Assembly (NCBI RefSeq): GCF_016097555.1
Contig: NC_054702.1
Coordinates: 106,604,226-106,668,225, forward strand
DNA length: 64,000 bases
Direction of reading: 5' to 3'
Source of the DNA: Gigantopelta aegis
Lineage: Eukaryota > Mollusca > Gastropoda > Neomphalida > Peltospiridae
Below are positions 47,601-59,600 of the stretch, piece by piece. The position numbers and the translations under genes are program-made. Position 1 is the first letter of the stretch. The number at the start of each line of letters is the position of its first letter. Below the pieces are notes generated by a model. It searched no databases and was not told the origin of the DNA. It saw only the letters and a list, made by a program, of their open reading frames with translations.

Positions 47601-50600
47601 CAAAAATTTATAACCAAATAAGTTTCAGAGTGTATTAGATTGATGATGTAAACTACACCAAATTTTTTATTTATTGTTCCATATTTACAAAAAACCACAA
47701 ATAAACGTCACTGTATACAAGAAAGTCACATGACATGCTGTCAAAGTTGAAGGTTGTCAAACATGGATTTTACACATTAGAACATTTGTTTAATAGCGTG
47801 TGAATCCACCCCTGGCGCGAATACACTCGTCACATCGTTGCCTCATGCTGTTGATCAGATGTCTGAAGAACTCTTGGGGAATGGCCTGCCACTCTGCCAT
47901 AAGAAGTTGACCCAGATCATGAAGGTTGGCCGGAGGGGCATGGTTATCCCGAACTCTCCTGCCTAATTCGTCCCAGGCGTGCTCTATTGGGGCCAAGTCA
48001 GGCGAATATGCTGGCCAATCCATCCTGGCGATACCTTGTTGTCTGAGAAAGTCCGTTACCACCCTGGCGCGGTGGGGTCTGGCATTGTCATCCTGCAGAA
48101 CTGCCCCGCCGCCAATCTGCCGAAGGCCTGGGAGAACCAACGGCCGGATAATCTCATTCAGATAGCGGATTCCATTCAGATTGCCATCCACCACATAGAG
48201 GGGGGTCCTGTGGTGGATAGAGATGCCGCCCCACACCATGACGCTGCCACCACCGAACCGGTGACGTTGTCTAACGTTAACGTCAGCGAAGCGCTCACCA
48301 GGACGTCTGTAGACACGAACCCGACCGTCGTTGAACTGGAGACTAAACCTGGACTCATCAGTGAACATACTCGACCCCACTGAACACGTTGCCACCGCAG
48401 ATGAAGCGTGCACCAGTGATGTCTGGCCGTTCTGTGACGTGGTAGGAGTGGTGGTCGAACAGCCTGGTGACGGCAGCGTAGATTATTGGCTCTCAGACGA
48501 TTGCGTATGGTTTGATCAGACACTCGAGTTCCAGTCGCAGTCCGCAGATTGTCACGTAATCGGCGTGCAGTGGTTCTGCGTTGACGTAGAGCCATATTGG
48601 TGATGTAGCGGTCCTCTCTATTTGTAGTGCTTCGGGGTCTTCCCGAACGTGCACGATTTCGAACAGAATTCGTTGCTTGGTACCGTTGCCACAGACGGCC
48701 AACGACACTGACTGACACCAAGTCTCAGAGCAACATTTCTTTGCGTATTGCCATTCTGAAGCCAAGCAATAGCCCTTCCTCGATCTTCGATAGTCAGTTG
48801 AAGTCGTACCATTGTCGAATTTGGAGTGTGCACCGTACACGAACGCAAGCTCCAATTATACGGAAATTCAGCATTGGGAACATGGAATACACGTGCAAAG
48901 CGTGCAAATGAAGCGCTTTGTGAAAAAGCAAGTTATGGGCACTTAGCAGACCTTTCACTTTCGCCCTAATTTACGTGCAAATGTAAGCATGTTTTCGCCA
49001 TTAGAACTAGTCGACAGTGTCAATGACAGTGGATTTTAATTCATTTATGGGTTGCTTAGACCCACTTTCGTCAAAATGGAACAATACCATGCGTGACATT
49101 ATGGTCTAGCTAATATAATTGACATTCAGAAAATAATGTCAAAAATATCGTCTGACCCTTAAATTCTTTTGAGTAGTATATATAGATTTACAGAATCCAT
49201 CAAAGTGATATTCAGTGAAAAGTCATATTTTCATTGTATCTTTGTTACAGTAAACCATATTTATATTTTGTGAACAAATTCATGATTCAATTATCTCCCT
49301 TGTAAATAATGGCATTTTAATTATTGAGGTCAGTGTCATTTTATAATTTTTAAGTTTGATAATTATTAATGCATCTGATTATATTTGAAAAATAAAAACA
49401 TGTAATTTAAACAATTGTACCTATAAAAACTTGATATGAGGTGCAATTATGATAAAATATCTAAAACTGACTGCGTACGAAGATTTAAAAAAAATAAAAA
49501 AAATATGACAATCCTGTTGTTGAGTGTAAGTTAAAATTTTTAACTGGTTAATTCATGTTTTATTTTTGTGGGTTAGGTAAGGTAGTTTTAATCATATCTC
49601 TATTTCTGCTAAATTAATTAATGCTAGTCCTTGAGTGTTGTGTGCAGCTGTGTCAGGTATAGGATGCCTGTACTTAATTCATCTTAAAGCAAATAGTGTT
49701 TTCTGTCCATAAAGGAATGCTTGTGCAAGGCTTTTGGACTGGTATGCAAATTCAACTGTATATAATGCGCATTATTGCTTAATATCAACAAGTATATTAT
49801 TATATTTAATTAATAAAACAGTTAAATATGATGGCTATTATATATAAAGGGTGCACCCATTTTGTTCCATGATAATAAATATCTCTGGCGAGCCGTTGGT
49901 TACATAATACTTCATTTCAGGAATTAGTCTTAAAACCTGAAGAAACAAACATACCAATGTTCTGTAATAGTATCCATCCCAGTAAGCCGGCAATAAGTAT
50001 ATATTATTTTCAATGCAAAATAAACCACCTTGTCAAAGTGGTCGAAATAACTATCATGTTTTGTACTTACATGTACCTACATACTAAAATGATAATTGGA
50101 GTGTTTTCTTAGTTAATTGGTCTATCATGTAGTTGCTTCCACCTGTGATTCCTGATTGGCAGACCTGTGTATATTAGGCAGGTTACACCTTGTTGTAAAT
50201 TACTGCCTTTTGTTTACACTGTGCATACAGGAGTTGGTAGGAGCTGATGTCACTTCCTCCCAAACTAGATTACCTGATGCGACTAAAACGAAACAAAATA
50301 GCTGCCCCCAGTTAGCAGGAATAATCATGTTTTTTATAGACTATAAAATTACGTGTTTTTCATGTCTTAAAGTGTTGGTATGTTTTGGTGGCCTGGGTAT
50401 GCATCTTTGCAACACACAAGGCTTGTATTTGACTTGTTCTCCCCTTTAAGTACTGAACAAAATGTTCATGAATCACTGCCAAAATGTGTGGTTATAGTCT
50501 GTAGAGGTGAGGCATACAGCCTTTCTGGTTGTCACTATTAGCATTGTTAAATTACAGATTCTGACATAACAATGTTTAGAATCCTTAACATTTGGTATTT

Positions 50601-53600
50601 TTGCAGGAGGTAACGCCTAAGAACTTTTTGGCTGCGTTGACTGGTGATGAGGAAGGTTTGGCCAGTCGAGGACTGTTCGGAAAGAAAGTCATCAAGAGGT
50701 ATAGTTAATTAATTTTTTACTGTTTTTCTTGACATAGAACCACTAATAGGTGTTGGAAGATAAGGGCAACTGACCGGCCAGCTAATGAACTACATAATTT
50801 GATTTTTAATGGGGGAGGGAGAGTGCAGTGCATTATCTTCAGAATTGGGTAGGGGAGGCAGTCTTTTCTCTCCTGCTTCCGATGCATGTGCCACTATAAA
50901 AAATTTTTTTTATGTGTGTGGTTATACTCCTGTTTAGAAACAGATATATAGGGTAACCCTATTGTATTTTCACATTTACTGATGGATATTGGTGGTTTTA
51001 ATGTCACAAATGTGGTTCTGTTGATGAAACTAAAGATGTGCTATTTGGAACATCTGCTACTCACTGATGTGTGTCATACTCATAGGTAATCATACTAATG
51101 TTATGCCATTTTCTGGCAATCATGTAATTGTCATTTCTTATTTTTGTGTACAAGCATCTGCAACATAGAAGGATATGGTCAGGACTAATGTTAAGATTTT
51201 CAGAGTAAAAGACCTTCAGAGTAATATATCTTTGGAATTTAGACATACCACCAAACTGAAGTACCTTGAGACCCAAAACACTCTGGGTATGGGTCTGGTG
51301 ACTATGGTACCAGTCGAAAATTAAATGCATTGACATGTGACAAAACATACCATGTCTGTGTTAACTAATGCTCTGGCAACAGACGCCATAGAACATGCGC
51401 TATATTTTCACACTACCAGACTGGCAGCTGCACAATGTGCAAGTCTTGTTTTTTGATTTTTCTTATAAACAACACGAAAGATATATATTAAGCAATGTGG
51501 AATTATCGTAAATATTGTTGATGTTTATAGAAGACAATATATCCAAAGATATGAATGTAATCAATTACATTGATATACTAATAACATGCAACAGATACAG
51601 ACGCAGACATCAAAATTCACCAGAATGAGCATGTTTGCCACACTCGCTAGATCCAGACCCAGACCCAGATTTGGTGTAGTTTGGGCAAACTTTTAAAATT
51701 GTAGTTGCCAAACACTTGAATAAAATTATCCATGTTTGTGTACACCTATCCCAGTCCTATAATGGTTTTTCCTGTGTTTTTCTTCACTTTTTTTTTTTTT
51801 TTTTTTTTTTTTTTTGTATTTTTGTTCCATTAGTTTAGTACTTTAAATTTCTATCTACTTTTGAACAGTGCAGTGACTTTGTGATAGAATACTTCTTTTA
51901 TAACTTGTATTTAAAATATTTTGCTTTCAGTGGTCCAAATGATAATGTTTTTGTGAACTTTGTTGACCATGGTGCACCAGGAATTCTAGCTTTTCCTGAA
52001 CAATTTGTAAGTTTGCATGTCAAGAATAGGCATGTGGTCACAGCATGTACACAATGCATGTATAGTGTAGTGGACGTTACTGCATGACAGGTGTGCTGTA
52101 GTTTGGCAAAGTGTACACATGAAAATAAGTTGTAGTGATGAGTTTTCACTTTTGTACAAGTTATTATTTTTCAAACATTTACAGTGTTTGAAATATGCAA
52201 AATTTTAAATTAGTACAGAATCAGTGAAGACATTACACATTCTTGGTACCTAATATAAGTAAATAATATTGAATGTCAACACTAGTAAAAAAAAAAAAAA
52301 TTCACAATTTTCAGTGTTAAAAATCTTGAGATAAGCAAATTGTATACTTTTTACTACAGTACTCCAACTGTTTTCATGTGTACATTAACAACATTTTACT
52401 AACAGTTTTACAGCATTAATAGCCATTATGTTTGGACAGAGGTAAATAATCCATTGTCTTGCATCTGATATAGATCCACAGCCATAATTAACAGTATGAC
52501 AAAATACAAAAAGGTGGCATTTTTGTCGAGCTATAACACCAAAATGGGTTTCAAACTTTATATGTCCCAATTCTTTTGTCAGTGCCCCTTCAGTAAACAT
52601 ATTAGCTAACTGACTATTTAGTTTTTCTCTCTTTTCACTTTTATAACGCTGCATGTAACTTTAGCGATATAACAGGGATCAGTTTTGTTTTGAGGAACCC
52701 ATGCTTTCTTTTGATTTTTGTTCATTTTTCTCTTTAGGTCTTACACAGTATACTAGGATTTGCTGTTTGTGGCTTGAACATATTTTCATGTAGTCTTAAG
52801 GGTTAAAACAATTTTAAAAAATCCATCTTGTTTTTTTTCAAATACTAGTTTGGTCTTTATCAAAGAAAAACAATATTACAGTTACACACCACCATTACTT
52901 ACTCAATGCAATGCAGGACAAATTTTATCACAATGTATCAGCTCTGTATAAACACAAAGTTTAGCCAAATTATTTATTAAACTTCAAAAATGACAGAAAA
53001 CCAGTTATTTTATAATAAAATATAGTAAAATTATTTCGCCAACTCAAAATAAAATTCGGCAGTTGTTTTCAAAATTTGCATTTGGTGAATCTGGCGACTG
53101 CCAGAGCTAGCCCTGTGTATTGAAAGTGCCATGTGACTGATAGTTTTTGGGAGTACTTTCCCATGACAACAACCTGGCCAAAAAATTCAGTTAGTCACCT
53201 TTACGCAGAGCACTGCCTCATTTTTGTGTTATACATGTGTCGGTATACCACTAGCATAATTGTTGTCAGTTGGTATTAAAAATGACAAGTGACTTGAAAC
53301 CAATGGGTTATTTAAATACCACAGAGGTTAACCTACGTGTAATCATCAAAGAAAGATTTTAAAAGGCATTTTAGAATTTTGTTTGATTTTTTTTAATGAA
53401 GAACTATTTTTTAAATTTAACTGTTTTAATGGTGGTGTGATTCTTAAAAGCTTTATTTTAAATAACCTTAAAAATTAATTGCTACAAATCGACAAACTCC
53501 ATAGTATTAACAAATTTTATGCACTAATATTCCTGTTTTGCTTGATATTTTGCTTTTTTATTAACATCTGTGCATGTCTGTATACTGTTCCAGAGTTAGT

Positions 53601-56600
53601 GATTGTGATATTCAATAATTTCAGTGGTCCAAATGACCATATTTTTGTCAACTTTGCGGACCATGGCGCCCCTGGAATTTTGGCTTTTTACAATAAATTT
53701 GTAAGTACTTAACAATATATGACTTAGGTCCATTTTGTGTAATCTAATATATACAAAATCAAAATTGTATTAGGTAACCTTCATAAAAAAAATACATTTT
53801 ATTCTTTTGATTAATTTAGTATACTGTCATTTGATTACTGCTTCACAATTGGTGAAACAAAGTTTGTTTTGTTTAACAACACCACTAGAGTACATTGATT
53901 TATTTTAATAATCTTCAGCTATTGGATGTCAAACATTTGGTAATTTTGATATAGTTTTAGAGAGAAAACCATGCAACATATTTTTCCATTAGTAGCAAGG
54001 AATCTTTTATTTGCACCATCCCATAAACAGGACAGTTCATACAACAGCCTTTGATATACAAATCATGGTGAAGTGGCTGGAATGAGAAATAGCCCAATAG
54101 GTCCACCAACAGGGATCAATCCTAGACTGACAACTCTAGGCGAGAGCTTTTAGTGAGGGCTGTGTCCTGTCCCAGTTGGTGTAACAAAGGCCATGGTATG
54201 TACTATCCTGTCTGTGGGATGGTGCATGTAAAAGATTCCTTGCTACCAGTAAAAAAAGTGGTGGCAGTAGGTTTCCTCTCTACTTATCTGTGTGGTCTTT
54301 AACCATATGTCCGATGCCATATAATTGTAATTACCAGGTGAAATGTGTTGAGTACGTCATTAAATAAAGACTTTCTTTCTGTCTTTTTTTAATGGGCTTT
54401 TTCAAAGTTTCTTAGATGGCTATCTGACACAGATTTGACTGTATTCTTAGCTTTCAATTATTCACACACACACACACACACACACATACACACAAATGCA
54501 ATTTGCACTGATTAGATTCCTTTAAATATTAACTGCATATTTTATTTAGTATGTGTTTTTCATATTTTACACTAACATATTTTGAAGCATTTAGGATTAA
54601 CAATTCAGTTTACTTTTTTTTTTCTATAAGGAGCCATTCTTCCAGTTTCATTAGCTACTATTTTGAAAAGCTAGTTATGTGAAAATGCAGGATTCATCAT
54701 ATCACCAATTGTTTAGCGGTACAGTGAAGTAGTCTAAAAATCATTACAGGGTTTGAACTTAAGAATTTGTTACCCATGAAAATTTGAAATGTTTTTGCCA
54801 CAGGCTAAATGCTCACCTATGGCATTTTTTAGCCTTTTACAGCACTTTTTGAACCACTAACATTTGCAGATTTTTGTAACTTTTATATTATAATGTATGC
54901 AGAAAAGAAATATAGACTTCAGAGTTTATCGAATATACATAATGCATGTGCAGGTGAAATAAATTGACAGAAATACACATGTAGGCGAGTCAGGGCTCAT
55001 ACTTGAACAAATATTCGTTTAGCCAATTTTCAGAAATTAGAGTATTTCGTTAAATTTATTAAAATGTTGTTAATTTAAGCAAAATTTTATTAGCCAAATA
55101 CTAAATTTTGTAGCTATATTGTATAAAATTGTTTGAGTCTGTTGGCTATTAATGTAAAGATTGAGCCCTGTGAGTGTGTCCTAAAGTTATTTTCAGAATG
55201 GTGGAATGAGGTAATGTTACAATTCATGATGATGATGTATTACTTATATTGCACATTACGAATGGTCTCATAAAATAGTTTTGATTCCTTTACAGCTTCA
55301 TGCTCGAGATCTAATGTCAGCCATTAACAAGATGCACAGTGAGCAGAAATACGCAAAGGTAAGAAATATTGACTAAACGATTACCTGTTTATTTAGCATT
55401 ACCTGTATTTGCTAGATTTCACCAGGTGAACTGGGAAAAAAGAATAATATAGGGATGGAAAAGAATATCTGTTTTAATGACATCTAGATTGTTTTATTGA
55501 TTAAATTCATAGAAAGTTATGTAGATTGCTGCGGAATAAAATTAGGGAAGACAGAACATGATGATAAAAATAAGACATTATGCGATGTAAATAGATTGTG
55601 TAGTTTTTCAAATTTAGTGGATGATTAAAGAAATATAGTTTATGTTTCAGAAAGTGGAGAGAATAGAGTAAGATTATTTCTCATTCAGTTTCAGTTTATT
55701 TAAAAAATGGAAATGTTTGGTGGATTGTAAAAGTACAAGTTTTTAACCTATACAAATTATGTAAATATGAGCAAGAATGTTGTAACATAATGTTTTGGCA
55801 TTGTTTTAAGTTGGCTAAACCCATTTGATTTTGAGAATATGTAATAAATATATGGTGGGTTTTTTCTGTAGATGGTGTTTTATATTGAAGCCTGTGAATC
55901 TGGATCAATGTTTCAAGACCTTCTGCCTAAGGACATAAATGGTGAGGACATTATATAGTTTAATGTCATCCAACTAATAGTGGGGAAGATATAAACATAT
56001 GTAACAGAAAACTACCAAGACATTCACATCTGGCAGGAAGTGTGAAATGTTCACATCTGGGCAGAAAGTGTAAAATTTGGTATATAGGGGTATTTTGGTC
56101 TACTGATTAAACAAATTGTTGGATGCAAGAAGTGACAGGCTGGTTATCTGCCATCTTGAATTTAAAGATAGCTCCCATTACAAAATATAAATTGCTCATA
56201 TTTCGGTTTCTGAACCACATAGGAGATCGGAATTTGGTATATGGAGGTATTTTTGTTTTGCTAATTTAAAAAATTGATTGATTACAATAAGTCTGACAGG
56301 CTGGATAGCCACTGTAGATAATGTCTGTGCCATGTTTTGATTTAACGTTGTGAATGGTGTTTATTTTCCAGTGTTTGCCACAACGGCAGCCAATGCCCAC
56401 GAGTCATCGTACGCCTGCTACTTTGACAAGAAGAGGAGGACCTACCTCGGTGACGTCTACAGTGTCATGTGGATGGAGGACTCTGACAAGGTGGGTTAAC
56501 TGGTACATCATATGCCATGATATGTGCTGTTCTGTCTGTGGGAAACTTCACTTAAAATATCTCTTGCTACTTTTTGAAAGGAGTGATGTGTGTGGCTGCT

Positions 56601-59600
56601 TTTATTTCGATGAAGTATCATAATAACTATGTTAAATGCCAAATAGCCATAATTTAACGTGCTGAGGTGTTATTAAACACATATTCATTTCATTTCCAAT
56701 AATGTCGTTAGATTCGTGGGTTTGGGCAATATGTTATTGCTGGTGCTAAAGGTGGTGTTTGGTTCTGTTGTCTTACAAACTAATTTTAGACATTCATCAT
56801 AACCTATCACATGACAATATCAAACGTATATTGGAGATTGATTTAGTGACATGTTATTGGCTTCACCATTTTGATAATCAACTTGTCAAATCCGAACCGT
56901 TCACTAAAATCAACATTAATGATGCTCAAGTTAACTGTTAGTATGCAGGCACTCTGATAACTGTAAATAACTGAAAAATACATTTTAATTTTTATATCTG
57001 GTTTTGAGCTTTTTGTGCTATTTATTTATTCAAAACCATAGTCTTTTAGTGTACAATTCCTTTGGATGACACAGCATTTTTCTGTTTCTGTATTAAATAA
57101 CTAAAATATACTCTTCAAAAAAAGAAACGCAAAAGGGTACAAATGGGTTATAACTCCGATTTTATGTTTCCTACCGATTCATGCTTTGTGAATATAAGGT
57201 CATTGCATGTCCCAAACACATTCCCACGGTTACATTCGATAAAACGCAGCTACTGTACAATAAAGTTCCAAAATGTGAATATTCGCAAAAACGCAGCCAC
57301 GTGCAAACCATGTCACCACTGCACGTGCGTTGTCTGCACGTGCAACATGAACACCGACAGTATAAAAGTGCAGGGTGTTCGCTTGCCTGGCCTCTGTATC
57401 TGGCCGACAGTTGACAATCCAGGACATGCCACGTCTCAGTGAACCGCAGAGAAACAATGCCATCGGCCGACTAGACGCAGGCGAATCCAGAACGGCCGTT
57501 GCCAGGGCATTCCATGTGTCCCCAAGCACCATCTCCAGACTGTGGGACCGTTACCAGCAACATGGATCAACACGTGACCTCCCTAGATCCGGTCGACCAC
57601 GGGTCACTACCCCCGGGCAGGACCGCTACATCCGGGTACGCCACCTTCGGGAACGATTGACTACTGCCACCTCCACAGCCGCAGCAATACCAGGTTTGCG
57701 CAGGATATCCGACCAGACCGTACGGAACCGCCTACGTGAGGTAGGAATTCGTGCCAGACGTCCAGTTCGAGGTGTCATCTTAACACCACAACACCGTCGA
57801 CTCCGACTGCAGTGGTGCCAGATTCATCGACAATGGCCTCAACTGCGATGGAGACAGGTGTGGTTCAGTGACGAGTCCCGATTTCTGCTCCGACGTCATG
57901 ATGGAAGATGTCGCGTGTATAGGCGTCGTGGTGAACGTTATGCGGCAAACTGCGTGCAGGAAGTGGACAGATTCGGTGGGGGTAGTGTCATGGTGTGGGC
58001 AGCCATCTCACACACTGGCAGAACTGACCTGGTCCACGTGCAGGGCAACCTGAATGCACAGGGCTACATTGACCAGATCCTCCGGCCACACATCGTTCCA
58101 GTTATGGCCAACGCCAACGCAGTGTTCCAACATGACAACGCCAGGCCTCACACAGCACGTCTCACAACGGCTTTCCTACAGAACAACAACATTAATGTCC
58201 TTCCTTGGCCATCGATATCACCGGATTTGAACCCAATTGAGCATCTATGGGACGAGTTGGACCGACGCCTCCGACAGCGACAACCACAGCCCCAGACCCT
58301 GCCCGAACTGGCAGCAGCCTTGCAGGCCGAGTGGGCCACCATCACCCGGGACGTCATCCGTACTCTGGTTGCTTCAATGGGCAGGCGGTGCCAGGCAGTT
58401 GTCAACACACGCGGAGGCCACACCCGGTATTAACTCCAGATGACCTTGACCTTGGTGGTGTGTCCTATCACTTACTCACAATGGACTAGAGTGAAATGTG
58501 AACAATCCTGCAACATTTGGTAATTATCGGACTCACCATTCAATAATTAAATCAATTCTCCAAATGTTACGACAATGTGATTTTGCGTTTCTTCTTTTGA
58601 AGAGTATATAAAGCACTTCGTTAAACACACTGTACAGATGAACTCCGTAACTGCACATTATAAAATATTTCTGTTGACTATTTTAGGAAGATCTGCAGAC
58701 AGAAACTCTTCAGAAACAGTTTTTGATTGTGAAAGAGGAAACCAACACCAGTCACTGCCAGGAGTATGGAGACATGGTACGCGTCTCACACAGCCTCTAC
58801 AGTTGATAAACAAGTGACATAGGAGCCTCATTTACTGTTTTAAAACATGGTGCTCTTTTATAACCAGTATTAGTTTCAAAATGGCTCTTGGACTTTATAA
58901 TAGTGACTTCCTGTCAAAATTATGGGGTTTTTTGTTTTTTTTTAATGTCAAAATTATGTCTTGTATAATTTTATCTTTAAAAAAGCCAAATAATTTTAGC
59001 ATACAAGAAGTTCAATTGTAAAATCGGTTGAGAAGATTACCAAAACATCACAGTTTTATTCTTGATATCAGTTTACACATAATTCTTTCTGGTAACTGAA
59101 AAAGAAAAGAAATTTGGCCGAAGTACTCTAGAAAGGGAAGTTGAAAATACTATAGATTTACCAGAAATATAGCAATTATGATTTCTCAGAAATGAAAATA
59201 TCAGCCACAAAATAACAGGAACTTGTACTTAAAAATAAAACTGTAAACTGGTTTTCAATTGCAAACTGATTTATTTTCATGTTGCATGTCTTGCATATTT
59301 TATGGTGTTTTACATATATGTTTCAGAGTATAAGCAATCTGGATGTTGCAGAATTCCAGGGCAAGATGAAATCCAGGACTACATCAAAATACGATCGCAT
59401 TCGCATTCCCAATCCAAATGTAAGCTTGCTAAAACCTATTGCCGTAACTATTTTTTTTTAATTTAGCTCAAACATGTTTCAGTTATTGTTTGATAAAATG
59501 GTGTAGTATGCACAGAGTTGCATGTAAAATTGTTTTCTGATGCATATATATTGAAATAACTTACAACAAAATGATCAAGTCATTCATGCAGATTCAGGTA

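Noticed and set aside
47926-48911. + strand frames across the intron 3 Tc1
   Set aside because: Antisense shadows of the - strand transposase.
53479-53712. Independent 77-codon ORF
   Set aside because: It merely runs through legumain exon 5b and its flanking intron.
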